A DNA stretch of 64,000 nucleotides from Tetraselmis striata (taxonomy: Eukaryota > Chlorophyta > Chlorodendrophyceae > Chlorodendrales > Chlorodendraceae). Under the pieces are notes generated by a model, which worked only from the letters and a program-made list of their open reading frames with translations, was not told where the DNA came from and ran no database searches. Location: the NCBI GenBank assembly GCA_006384855.1, contig VCJN01001862.1:62001-126000 (forward strand), read 5' to 3'. Shown one piece after another: positions 23,842 to 35,436 of this stretch; positions within the stretch are counted from its first letter, which is position 1; each line of letters starts with the position of its first letter. Position numbers and translations under genes: made by a program.

Positions 23842-26560
23842 TTGCAGCAGTATATATTTTGTACGGGTTTGTATTACGAGGAATCGCTGTGTGGCAGTAG
23901 AATATCAGCAGTTCATTCATTTTGTCTGTTTTTTGCTGCTATGTTACAGGTGCCTCTTCTGGTCCTCATATTAATCATCCTGATGATGAGTTTCACTGGG
24001 CTCTCGCTGGACAGATTTGAGATGGAACAGGGCACACCCATGTTCAGAGTTGATACTCTTAAGAGGTCACTCCCGCTCTGGCGTTCTATATGCCGCCCTC
24101 GCTCATGGGTCCTGCGATGGATCGAGGATGGGTTTTCTCTTTGTTGGAAGACTGCCCCCCCTGCCCCAACTGAGTTCCCCAACCTCAAAACGGCCCACCA
24201 GAATTCAAAGTTTGTGGATGAGTGTGTTGTTGAAATGGTGGCTGCTGGCCATGTTTATGAAACATCTGATAAACCTACTGTGGTTAGTCCTATAGGCGCT
24301 GTGCCTAAACCCCGCTCTGATAAGCTCCGGCTCCTCATTGATATGCGTTATGTCAATAAGGCTATTGATTGCCCGAAGTTCAAAATTGAGGGTCTCTTAG
24401 ACCTCAAAGATATTATGATGAAAGGCGATCACATGATCGCTTTCGACTTGAAGTCTGGTTTCAGTCACGTTGAGTTTCATCCCTCTGCAAAACCTTATGT
24501 CGCCTTCCAGTGGAAGGGCAAGTACTATATGTTCATTAGCTTACCTTTTGGATTGAAAGTGGCTCCTTATGCCTTTGCTAAGACCATGTCTGAGCTGGTC
24601 AGATACTGGCGCAGAGAGGGTATTCATGTCCTACCCTATTTGGATGATTTTCTATTTTGTGCCCCCACAGCTGCTGATGCATCAGTGCTCAGCAGAAGAA
24701 CTATTTCTGACTTTGGTAAGTCAGGTTTGTGTCTTAATATTATGGAGAGAAGCACTTCAGCTCCCATTCAATTGCTGAGGCATTTGGGCTTCGTGGTTGA
24801 CTCTGCCACCGGTACTTTTCTGTGCCAGAAGCCCGGTGGGACAGGTTACAGCAAGGCATCGCTGAATTGTTTTATGCCCGCAGAGGCAGAGTGTCTATCC
24901 GCAAGTTGGCTAGTATTATCGGCCAAGCTATCTTCTTGAGGCTGGCTCTGGCCCTTCTTGCTCAGCTTTATACCCGGCATCTGTATGCCGTTCAAAATTC
25001 AGTGTGGACCTGGTCCTCTTGGATTACTCTCGCACCTGAAGCTAGAAATGAACTGTCGTTTTGGGGAGGATTAGATGGAAGTTCCAGTGTGGGCAGAATC
25101 TGGCCTCGTCAGCATGTGGTAGCTATTTATTTGGAAACTGATGCCAGTCATGTTGGTTGGAGTGGTCTTTTGATAAATGGCCTGTCAGATTCCCATCAAC
25201 TTTTCGCCCATGAGTTCTTCACTCTGTGGGAGAGAGCCCAGTGCTCTACCTTTAGAGAGATGGCAAGAGTTATCATATGCATATTGTCTTTTGTTACATT
25301 TTGTGTTGGCGCACTGGTAGTCATCCAGCCTGACAACCAGAACCTCCTATGGATTGTGGGGAAGGGTAGCAGATGTATCCCTATTAATGATCTGGCTATT
25401 GAATTACACCTTTTGTGTGTACAGTATGATATCACCCTGGATTTACATTGGGTTCTCAGAGAAAAGAATGTCCGTGCTGACGCTATCGGCAAATATGAGG
25501 ACACTAGTGACTGCCCGTCTCACTTTCCAGTGGATGTTACACAGTAGATATTTTCAGATGCTGGATGCCCGATGGGGTCCTCACAATGCTGACCTCTTTG
25601 CGAGCAGCAGAAATGCACACTGTAGTGTGTTCTTTTCTCAGTTTTGGTGCCCTGGCACTCATGGTGCCAACTCTATGCACCATAACTGGTCTCAGTTCAA
25701 TTCCTGGATTAATCCCCCATTCAGAATCAATGGTGGGTGATGTGCCCAGGCACATGCACACTTGTATGTGCTGCTACGGGCACTTTGATTATCCCCTATT
25801 GGGACTCCTCCACCTGGTCGCATGTCCTTGCGCCTGACAGTGCTCACTTCAGTGACGCTGTCATGGACTGGCTGTGGCTCCCCAAGGAGCACCCTGCCTT
25901 TTTTCTCCCAGGCCAGAACAGCGGCAACCAGAAATCACATCCACCGCCGTCCTGGGACGTTCTGGCCATCCGGCTCGACTTTTCACGGTCAGGCCCTCTA
26001 GTTCTCCCGCTCGCGGACCGCTGCGTCCTCGGCGGCTGCCCACGCTGCTCCCCCTCGCGGTGGTTCTGAGATGCCGGCGAGTTCGGTATTAATCGAGATG
26101 ACCCCGTCGAGTGTTCCCTTTTGAATGACCTTCGTAATTCTGCTCGTAATAATGTCGCCGACAGCACTGGCTCCGGCTATGCCTACGCATGGCGCGCTTC
26201 CTGAAGTGGTGCGCCTCCCTCTCAGTTCCCAGGAACCCCCATTCCGGCCTCGGACGAGACGGTGGCTCTCTATTTACAGTTCATTGCTAATACGGCTGAG
26301 TCATACTCGGTAATAAAAAAAGCTTCCGCTGCGATTGCGTTCCACCAACGTATTAAGCTTTACAATCACCTCCCGACCCTCTCCCCGTGGGCCGCTACGG
26401 TGAGAGAGGCGGCGAAGCGCTCTATCGGCCTAAAGGTTTCTAATAGCAGCAATGAACCTTTCCTTTGGCGGGATGTTCTCGCGTTTGCGGCTGCGTATAC
26501 CTACGATGGCCGCATCTTCCAACCCGGTACCCGAGGCAAGGCGCCTGCGGAAGCGCCTCT
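23842..26560 (+). pseudogene. DIRS-type polyprotein relic: reverse transcriptase, RNase H, tyrosine recombinase
   Basis: Reverse transcriptase frame 23842-24939: LRLLIDMRYVNKAI, AFDLKSGF (motif A), LPFGLKVAPYAFAK (motif B) and VLPYLDDFLF (catalytic YLDD, motif C), then LRHLGFVVDS. After a frame change near 24830 it continues with VPEARWDRLQQGIAEL and the RNase H start YLETDASHVGWSG, with PDNQN and the late KNVRADAIG. A second frame change near 25530 leads to RWGPHNADLFASSRN and WSQFNSWINPPFR, the conserved block that follows RNase H in DIRS elements. Then, in another frame, come TLIIPYWDSSTW and PPSWDVLAIRLDFS. From about 26258 a recombinase N-terminal part follows: VALYLQFIANTAESYSVIKK and WAATVREAAKRSIGL. 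The catalytic C-terminus is missing. RT/RH plus YR and these linkers place it in the DIRS order. Confidence 0.85.
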
Positions 26561-26984
26561 GCCGCTCGAGGCCCAAGTTGCGGGACGGCGGCAACCACTC
26601 CACACACCTCCCACCGTGCGCCCCCCCCCCCCCCCCCCCTCCGCATCCCCAACCTACAGGCGTACTTACCCCTTGTACGTTAGATAGTCCCCAGGTAAGG
26701 GCTGTCTGCAGGGACTGAGGGAGGGTGTGGTGGCTTGCTTTCCTCCCTGCCAAGAGACCACCCGGGGAACCATCCGCACAAGCTGCAACACGCTGGACTA
26801 GTTCCTGCGCTCGCCCCTGACGTGCCTCCCCAGCCCTGTTGCTTTGCTGCATGAATTTCTTTATGGACAACCAGCATTCCCTTTCACGTGACCTTGCTCC
26901 TCGGCAGTGCCATGTTTTTACTGCAACGACCCCCCGGTACCTGGTACGCAGACGCAGGGGGGGCAGTATCATGGGGGTGAGTAG
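26561..26984. other. Junction stretch after the retroelement
   Basis: Poly-C at 26622-26639, then sequence without supported coding content. ORFs here are in GC-rich shadow frames. Confidence 0.3.
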
Positions 26985-27300
26985 GATGGGAGGAGGTGGG
27001 GGGGGGGGCAACACACCTCCCAGGGCCCGCCGTACACATAGCGCAGCGCGCCCACGGTGGGGTAGAAGGTCCCTGCCTTGTAGAGCAGGCGAAAGTGGCC
27101 GGGAGTGCTGATGGGGGACGGTCAGGAAGACAACGTTACCGCCAGCCACGTGAACCGCCGCCATACTGACCACGCGCAGAGGGGCGTTCGTCGACATCAC
27201 AGGCAGGGTTTTGACTGGTGAGCCAGGGGCGGCGAGGGGGGGCGGCGTACACAAACGACCCGGTGAAGCTCAAGCGCTCGGTGCGCCCACGCACACCCCT
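26985..27300 (-). CDS. Fragment of an unrecognised spliced gene
   Basis: Three exon-like minus-strand pieces with plausible sites: RTERLSFTGSFVY (about 27295-27250), TLPVMSTNAPLRVV (about 27225-27170, followed by GTCAGT) and GHFRLLYKAGTFYPTVGALR with YVYGGPWE (about 27110-27020, followed by GTGTGT). They read like a folded protein, not a shadow. Start, stop and family are unknown, and the poly-G run at 27000 lies just after the last piece. Confidence 0.3.
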
Positions 27301-27539
27301 CATGGCCCCTGCCCATCACAGCCGGTGCCGGTCAGCCATGCGCGTATCATACTATGGAAGTACAGGTAGCGCGCGCAGCGCCAGTTGGTTAGCGACTAGC
27401 CGGCCGGGCCCCGCGGCGCCAGTCGACATCGGTGCGCTGCCCGCGTTTCTGCCATCCGGGTGCCGCTGCTGCCGAATGGCTTATGCAGCCGCTCCAACCT
27501 CATGCGCGCCGCCTGGCTGCTCTTCGCCAGGTTGCGGCG

Positions 27540-30318
27540 TCTGCGCTGTGCCGCTGGCGAGGCTGCACCGCGATGACCTGTCGGAGCGGCAGCTGCGCCG
27601 AATTCGAAGTCGCATCAAGGCATTCATCCCCATGGGTGCTCCTCTCTCCTCCACTTCCTTCCGGGGACTTACACTCATTGATGCCACCCAGATAGACAGC
27701 CCTGCCGGCCATCATGACGCCGCGCTTGGAATCCCAAGGCGGGAGGGGGGTAGCTGGATCGTGGGTTGTGAAGCTAGGGCTGATGGCAAGGGGGGAATTG
27801 TACAAATGGGCAGGGTATTGTCATTGCGTGGGAATATCAGTACGCTTGCCGGTGGCGGCATGGTCTCTTGCTGATAAATTGATCAATGTGTTTTTGATGT
27901 TATCAGATCGGGACGGATCTGCCCCTGCAAATCGACCACATCAGTTTATTTGTGGATAAGTATTTTCAAGATTGGCAGCAACAAGTTAATGTCCATTTAA
28001 TTATATCAGAATTCCCGACCTTTAATTTGTGCAGCAGAATAGTGAATGCGGCTGATGACACCGTAGTGTTGGTGGTGCTAAAGCCATCCTCCATCGCATG
28101 ACCAACATTCATGTGATGCCAACATTCATGTGATGCCCCGAGTAGCGCCACGGCTTGGCGAATAGGCTAGGCCACCGGTTGATGGAGTTCGGGGAGTACG
28201 GACTGCATGCCGCTGCTATTTGCTGCCCAGGGTTCCATGAGCATGGGGTGGCGCTACTCGGGGCGGCGGTGCGGATGGAGGAGCTGTGCCACGAGTACCG
28301 GCCAACGTCGTGGTTGGCGACGCAGGTGGAGGCCGAGGGGAGCAAGGCGGCAAAGCAGCTAGGTACCCTGGGCGGGGGCAATCACTTCCTCGAGGCAAGG
28401 CCCTTTGTACGCTACAAGGGCTGTCTGCCTCGTCCTCTTTCGCTTTTAGGTGTTTTTTGCCAGGCGGTGGTGCTCACAACTTACCATTGATTGGAGGTCC
28501 ATTGAGTTTTGGGATCACCGATTTGCGCAGTCCTTGCAGGAGTACCGGCAGGGGAGCATTGTCAAAATACGCCAATGGCCGGCCGCTTTGTCATCCCCGA
28601 TGAAGCACGGACGTATTTTAGCGGTAACATGCTGTCATGACTACATGCGGTGCCATCAATAGCCCATGCCTATCGCGCACACGCACGCAACCTCGGAGTG
28701 AGTCACGCCACCAATGCTCGGCATAGCATATTAGTGTTGCAATGAATCTGAAGAGCCACTCAAAAGTGCCAAGTTGGTATGATAGGTGAGCGTGCCGCCA
28801 TTCGGGCTTGCCGATGCGCTGCAGGTGGTGTACGATGAGGGCGGGCAGGTGCGGGCAATGCTTCACTCAGGCAGCCGCGCAGCCGGCAACAAAACCGCAC
28901 AACACTACGACCGCCAGGCCGCGCACTGGCTGGCGCACCACGGCCTCTCGGCGCGCGGTGGCTTCAACCACATGCCAACTGACTCTGAGGTGTGAACCTT
29001 ATGAAACCGCCCGCTTGCCTCCCAACTACATGGAGTGGTAGTGCACCCATGTTAAATGTGAGGTGGTGCAGTCCTCTCTCATCCCGCTCATCTCTCTCTC
29101 CTTTTCGCATGCGGCCGCAGCCAGCGGTGCGCCTAGCGGACACTCCATGTCTTGGCACCCGAGCTGTTCACTGCACATGAGGGCCAGGGCTACCTGGCGG
29201 ACATGGAGTGGTGCTAGCGCTACGCGCTCGCCAATTGGCGCGCGACGACGGAGCTACTGTGCGGCGCCGCGGGGCAGCAAGGCGCAAGGCGCCGCCCCTG
29301 ACATGGGCCGCTCCATCACCATCCAGTGCACAGGGTGCGTGTACACCGACCCTGGTAGCGGCGCACAGGGGGAGCGGGAGGTATAGGTGTGGCTGCAGCT
29401 CTGACCTGGAAATGCAATCTCCCGAGGTGCGACCTGCTTGCGCCGCGCCCATTATTGGTGCCAGTACACAGCCACAACGGTGGTCGCAGACATCCAAGAA
29501 CTGGGTGACTCGATGTACCCCTGTCCCTAATTGCATCTCTGTCCTGCCAGTTCACCACAGGCGCAATGGAGGGGCAGCGGGGCGTCATCCCCGGCAGCAT
29601 GGAAACGGGCTCCTACTTCACGCGTGGCTGCGGCGACCCCAGAAGTTGGTTGAGCTGCTCAAATGGCGCTGACCGCCGCATGTGTCACACCAGGGCTGCC
29701 AGCGACACCACGCAGGTGCGCCCCCCAACGAGATGGGGAATCGCCCCGCCCCACCCCTCCCTCCTTTGATGTGGCCCATATTTTACCGGCTTTCTCCGCG
29801 CAGATGTTGTGCCTCTGATGATTTGCATTGACCGCGCGCCACACACAAGCAAACGGTAATCTGGACATTGGCGTCACGAAGGTATTGCGGCAAGCATCGC
29901 CTTGGCAAATGTTCCGACAAGTGTTATGCCAGCATCAAGTCTCTTGCCCCACCTGACAGCCGTTCCCCTTGCATGTAATACGCGTAGGAGGCATTTGAGG
30001 TGGCCGTGCACGGAATGGTTTGTGACACCAACCCCCGTGCCCGGGATGAAACTCCGTGCAGTTGGGTGCCTCGAAGTGAACCTTGTCCCCCTATCTGCCG
30101 TGCAATACCTCGCATCAGGCGCCGACTGGCTGGAACCTTGCCCGCAGGCATACAAGGACTTGGAGGACGTCATGCCATTGCAGTCCAGGCTCATTGGCGT
30201 GGAGCATTGGTTTCTGCCACTCATCACTGTGAAAGGGTCTGATCGACCTGGCAGCGGCGACAACAACGGGAGAAAGCAGAGCAAGCGGGAGAGGAGGACG
30301 CACCACTGGTCATCCTAG
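27540..30318 (+). pseudogene. RtcB-like RNA ligase, decayed
   Basis: RtcB joins RNA 2',3'-cyclic phosphate ends to 5'-OH ends through a guanylylated His. Pieces appear in family order: RLHRDDLSERQLRRIRSRIK (about 27555), KQLGTLGGGNHFLE (28355), VRAMLHSGSRAAGNK (28845), GYLADMEW (29190), GVIPGSMETGSYFTRG (29580), SCSNGADRRM (29655), VHGMVCDTNPRARDE (30005) and QAYKDLEDVM...ITVKG at the C-terminus (30150-30235). Damage: an in-frame TAG directly after GYLADMEW and C (29216). The usual SHGAGR motif, which carries the His that bonds GMP, reads SNGADR. N-terminal blocks are not found, and exon phases do not add up near 30050-30150. Similarity is closest to bacterial-type RtcB by eye. An intron-rich but functional paralogue is less likely because of the His loss and the stop. 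Confidence 0.65.
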
Positions 30319-32062
30319 ATGCGTCTGTGCTAGAAATGGGACCCAGTTATTAATATATTATGGTTGAGATCCTCTATCTACTGTAGGCCTGGTTCTCTGC
30401 GGCATGCCCGGGATGAAGGCAGGCAATGCTTATGCTGATTTTTACTATTTCTATCACACCCGCACCCACCCAACTGCCAATGCAGAAAAGGCTGTGAGGC
30501 GCGCTCCTATGTGTGTCGCTTTCTGCGGCAATCCATCAAGGGCGGTTGTGTACCCTTCACCCCTCAGCTTCGGTCCAGCGCAAGTCGCTTCGCTTCTCGC
30601 CTTCAGCGGCTACCTGGCAGGCATCCCTGCCTGCCTTCAGCTCCCGTTGACACTTCACTGCGCCCATGGCACGGGACTGACTAGTGGGTACGCCGCCGAG
30701 TTCGCCAAGCCTGTGGGCACTGCCAATTCAGTGACGAGTGTAACGAGGCACTGACATTCAAAGTGAAAGATGCGGGTCGTCCCACGGCTGCGGAAGCGAG
30801 CTTGAAGCCAATATGGAAGCCGAGTTTCGCACTCACCGCAGGACTGCATCGGGCACATCTCGATGTCGGCGGCGGCACCACCATGCGGTCGCTTCGTCTC
30901 GTGCGATTCATCGCGCTCCGTCGCCTCGTCACGAGAGCCCCAGGCCGGAAGATCGATGCCGGTGTACCACCACCAACCCCAGCCGTGGTGCGTCCCGCCG
31001 CTGAGGGCCGCCGCACTGGACTCTTCCGCTGCCGCCGCCCTGACGAGCAAGGAGCCCCGTTTAGACGAGGCGCTGCCGTCAAGCCCCCACCCCGCGCGCG
31101 CGGCAACACACACACACACACAGACACACACACCACACACACCATTCTATTTAATATTATATTTAATCCTCGCCGGAGTAAAATTTCGTGAATGACTGCA
31201 TGCTGCAGTAGACAGCAAATATGCAAACGACACACCGCGAGAAACTGCAAGCGGATTCAAGTATCAGCAGTCGACGCATCGTCGTAGCGTCACCAACTGA
31301 TTCAAGTATCAGCATCGTCGAGCAATACCTCTATCGAGCGCATCGGGATGTAGCCTTACACGCGGCCGCATCGGGTATGCATGCGTACGCGGGTGTGTTA
31401 CGTTACGCTCTCTAGACTGGGATGCAGGGGGACTTGGATCGTACATGATGGCATTAGACGGCGCCTCGCTGGCGCACGGTGTTGTCGTTGAGGGGGGCAT
31501 CGCTTCCTGGGATGCTGAGAATCTGACAGAGATAGTCAAGCGCTCGCCACCTCGCCCTGCCGCTGTTGAGGTTCACTCTGCGGACTAGTCGCGTGCAAGT
31601 CGAGGTCCTATTTTCCCTACAAGAAAGCACGCAAGGATAGCTACCTCAGCGACGCTGGACGCGTGTGCCAAAAATAGCGCGCGACGGCTGATGACTGCGT
31701 GCTGTAACGACAGTGCGCCCTGGCGCGGGGAGGACGAGAGGCTGCGAAGGCCGTAACCTCTCAAGAATTCTATCAGATGTGCTCATCGCGTCGCTTGGAA
31801 TCCTGCGCTGCGCTCGATTCGCCCCGTGCTGGGTTCGACACTGCCAGCGATGCAGGTCAGAAAAACACGGTCGGATATGGAGATACTCGGATTAATATCG
31901 TCACGTGCGAGACGTAACGTACCAGTATGCCTTTCTCACCACTGTGCCAGTATCAGTATTGTTCATTACTAAGTAGAGTGGGTTTCCTTTCCCCGTGTCG
32001 TCTACAGTCTACTGGGCAGGCGCGGTACGGCGCCAAATACGACCGTGCTGATATGTCCAGTG
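30319..32062. other. Long stretch without a supported gene
   Basis: ORFs at 30655-31250 overlap in several frames on both strands and lack recognisable content. A CA microsatellite lies at 31108-31142, and GATTCAAGTATCAGCA occurs twice at 31254-31316. Confidence 0.4.
31108..31142. repeat. (CA)n microsatellite
   Basis: Imperfect CA dinucleotide run with two GACA breaks. Confidence 0.85.
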
Positions 32063-32696
32063 CTAGTATGCCGTACCGCCCGAGGGGCTACATCTACCCC
32101 GCAGCGCCTCGAGGAGCTGCATCGACATCGTAATCCCGTACGGCACCACCGCGCCGAGTGCGGTTCCCGACGCAGCCATCCCGGGTAGCGCTGCTCCCGC
32201 ATGTTGCTTCGCCGCGTGTTTAAAAGCACTAGGGGGCGTGTGAGTCCCCATCTTCCTTTGTCGCGGCGCACCCACCATGGGGTTGCACCGCGACACCGCT
32301 CGTGTCTTCGTGACATGCAAGGTCTTTGGTTTTATAAGCCACTCAGAAGTGATGCCCCACGCCCAACTCGAGGACAATCTCGCTAACTGGGAGGCGGTCG
32401 ACGATCGTCCAGACTGAGGGCACCGGGCGCCGGCTCTTCGCGCCGACAACCAGTGTCCCACACGGACAACCGTTCGACTGATTCGGGGGGGGGGGGGGGG
32501 GGGGGGGGCGCTCTTCATGCTTCGCGACACAAGAGGCCCCCATGCCGCCGGCCTTCGGCTCGAAGGTAAGAAGACCGCCATTTCCGGGCACGAACCATTC
32601 ACGACCCGGTGGAACATGCGGCTTCAACGTGCTACTCCACGCGTCCACAACCGGGCTGCCCATCGCAGCCTCAAGAGCACCGCTAATCGGCGCCAA
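32063..32696 (-). CDS. Unrecognised ORF remains, two blocks
   Basis: On the minus strand, LVVDAWSSTLKPHVPPGREW-like sequence and FVPGNGGLLTFEPKAGGM (about 32660-32530) precede a poly-C run. The frame then continues with CPCGTLVVGAKSRRPVPS and VWTIVDRLPVSEIVLELG (about 32465-32350). A third block ends at 32063 with AAKQHAGAALPGMAASG. No domain recognised. It abuts the minisatellite and copy B, so mobile-element origin is possible. Frames are not continuous. Confidence 0.2.
32485..32508. repeat. Poly-G run
   Basis: 24 uninterrupted G on the plus strand. Confidence 0.9.
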
Positions 32697-32735
32697 CCGG
32701 CCACGACCGTATTACGCCTCCGGGCACCCGCGCTG

Positions 32736-33350
32736 GTCGGCGCCATCAAGCCGCCAATGCACTGCCATGTGCCTCCCGGTTGCCTCCGAGACCTATGCAT
32801 GCAGCTAGCCGGCGCCAACGGGCCGCCGCTGCACGTTGTGCTTCGATTGCCGTCTCGAACACGTAGTTTATCGGCGCCATCAGGCCGCCATTGCATTATG
32901 TGCCATGGCCGCTTCCGCGGCCTATGCATGCAGCTTGTCGGCACCAACTGGCCGTCACTTCACCATGTGCCCAAGTCGCTTCCGCGGCCTGGGCACACAG
33001 CTGGTCGGCGCCTCATGCCGTCTCTGCAACACGCACCCCGGTCGCCTCCGCGGCATGCGCCCGCAGTTGGTCGGCGCCGCCCAACGGCCGTCACTGCACC
33101 ATGTGCCCCGGTCGCCTCCACGGCATGCGCACACAGGTGGTCGGTGCCAACGGGCCGCCGCTGCATCATGTGCCCGGTCGCCTCCACGGCCCGGGCACGG
33201 AGCTCGTCGGCGCCAATGGGCCGCAGTTGCACGTTGTGCTTGGTCGCTTCCGCGACCCGAGCACGCAGCTGGTCGGCATTGTTAGGCCGTCCCTACACCA
33301 TGCGCTCCGGTCGCCTTCGCATCCTGCGCTCGCATCTGGTCGGGGCGCCA
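32736..33350. repeat. Minisatellite, about 66-67 bp unit, about nine units
   Basis: Each unit begins CTGGTCGGCGCCAACGG-like, continues with GCCGCCGCTGCACCATGTG and ends CTCCGCGGCATGCGCACGCA-like. Units are diverged in sequence but nearly constant in length. A 299-aa frame crosses it (32517-33416) because the unit length is close to a multiple of three; I do not regard it as a gene. It replaces the recombinase part expected after the spacer in copy B. Confidence 0.85.
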
Positions 33351-33705
33351 ACGCGTACGTTATGTCTCGCGCGTAACGTACACGCGCGAATGATGGTCGT
33401 TGCGAACCTACTGTAACCCATAGAGCAACAACCGACGGACTCAATGATGAAATGGTACGGGAGACGGCGGGTTGTTGAACCGTCATGACTTGTGCAGATG
33501 TGCGGATGGTTGAGCCGCACTCGGCTGTAGCTGTAAGAAGCGCCGCATCGAGGAAGGTCTAAATGAAGGATGTAGGGCAGGGGGGCCGGCCCGGACACGG
33601 GGCGCTCATTCCGTCGTTGATGTGCCATGGTTCAATGTGCGGCGGCCACCGAAAGGTTGGTGAGCTCGCAAAGCGTCAGTAACTGACGGACGGCGCCCCA
33701 CGCCA

Positions 33706-34830
33706 TCACTCGTGCGCACCTTCGCGGCCACGCCCTCGACCGCCACCGCTTCCACTCCCGCGACCTACGAGCGTCCCCGCTACCCGAGCAGTGGTGGTAG
33801 CCTTGGCGCTGCTTGCGACTGTTGCCTCGAAGACCCGAATATCGCAATCGCGCAACAGGTCCCCGGAAACCGCAAAGCCCAAATGCTCTACTCCGGGCTC
33901 GAAATGTTGAGCCCGCAGTACGTGCAACACCCTTGGTCACGCTTGATTTCGTTGAGCCTCCGCAGGAAGGCTATAGACGAAAAATAGTGGTTCAAAATAA
34001 ATGTTATGTTCCTCAAGAGAAGCATGTTGCGGTGTTAAGCAATGTTGGCCGCAAATCCCTTGTTTTCAGGGGATAAGACACGCGCCAGAAAATAATCTAA
34101 GTGCCGACGTCTTGCCCCTGGGCTTGCTTTCACGGAGGGGTCAACATGATGATCACGGATACAACTTGGTACAGATGATGATCACGGATATAACTTGGTA
34201 TTGTACTACCAAGTAACGTAGTGCCAAAGCGAAACGCCTTGTCGATAGCCTCAGTCGGCGTGGTTCCGGGCGCGCGCAAGGTACGGAATGAAGTCTTGAT
34301 TAGCAGCGGGAACGTAGGGTAGCAGCTCGTCGAGAGCCACGAAGAGAGCGGTTGTGTGAGCCCCAAAACACGTCATACAAATGTACTCTTCCTGACCCGG
34401 TCGTGCTTGAGGCGGTAGTCGTTCGTCATGTCGGTACGCAAATGGAAACGCCCACGCACTCGGCTCAGTGACTGGTCGAACGTCCTCGTAACCATATGCT
34501 CTGCTCGCTGCAATAGCTCTGGCACCGCGAGGTAGTCGTCCTCGCCAATCGCGAATTTTGATTCGACACGGCCGCTCTATAGGCAAGTCGGCGCGCATTG
34601 CGGCTCCTTCGCTGCCTACCGGTTGTCCCGCGACTCGTTGCCATGAGCCAAAGCCATGTGCTCCATCTCCGTCGACAGCACCACTATCACGAGCCGTTTG
34701 TTGGACCAACGATGATGTGAGCTCGAGCGACAATGTAGACTGGCCATGCATGTCTACTTGCAACGATTCGAGCGCCGGCTTGGCGACGGGGTCTTTCATG
34801 AGCTTGGCGGCATGGTGATGCACTGACGTA
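33706..34830 (-). pseudogene. gag-like relic of copy B
   Basis: Related over its length to the copy C gag (48778-49647). Shared pieces are ALESLQVDMHGQSTL, CFGAHTTALFVALDELLPYV, FIPYLARARNHA, FLRRLNEIKRDQG and VFEATVASSAK, then an RG-rich tail ending GGGRGRGREGAHE. The reading frame is lost several times. An insertion of about 230 bp (33984-34212), holding a short tandem duplication of TGATGATCACGGATA, separates FRFGTT from FLRRLNE. In this copy the RG tail is in frame with VFEATVASSAK, unlike copy C. Confidence 0.65.
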
Positions 34831-35436
34831 CGGATGAGAATTACACACACGGATAGTGAGCCGGGTGTGGTCTTGAAACAACTTGTGACCATGCCCGCAA
34901 CTAACATGTCACGGGACAGTTAATCGTTGTGTGTACGTAACACAGCGAAATTGGAAGATGGCAAGCTCATCAGCTGTTCGGCTTCTTTTGTGTCTAATCG
35001 TGCTGCACACGAACGGGCGCAACGACGGGTGAAATTGTACCACTTAGGCTGCATGTCAGTTTTGGCCGTAACCGCAAATAATCGTACGGGTACCCGGTAC
35101 AAAATTACGGTTGCGGCTCGCGAGTAGTCGTAATCGTTTAAAACGCGGGGTTGTATTATTGAGCCGTAACGGTAAACTAGCGGATTTGCGGCTCGAGGAT
35201 TTGCGGCTGGCCTCGCTGGTCGCAAATATCGCAATATTTACGACCGCCCTAAATCTGGCTCACTGAGCCGTAAATCGAAGTAATACTTCACGCATAATAT
35301 ACATGTTCAGCGCAATGTACATGCCGGCCGCAAAGAGTCGTCGGGGCCATGCGGCACCCTGCTTGCTGCTCGGCCCGGCACCAGCCCGGGCGCCATGGCG
35401 TGCTGATGTCGGGCCCGTTTGAACGTTTGAGCTCAC

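Noticed and set aside
30681-31250. 189-aa minus-strand ORF
   Set aside because: Begins in the CA microsatellite and overlaps several other open frames; no recognisable content.
32517-33416. 299-aa plus-strand ORF
   Set aside because: Produced by the 66-bp minisatellite, whose unit length keeps the frame open.
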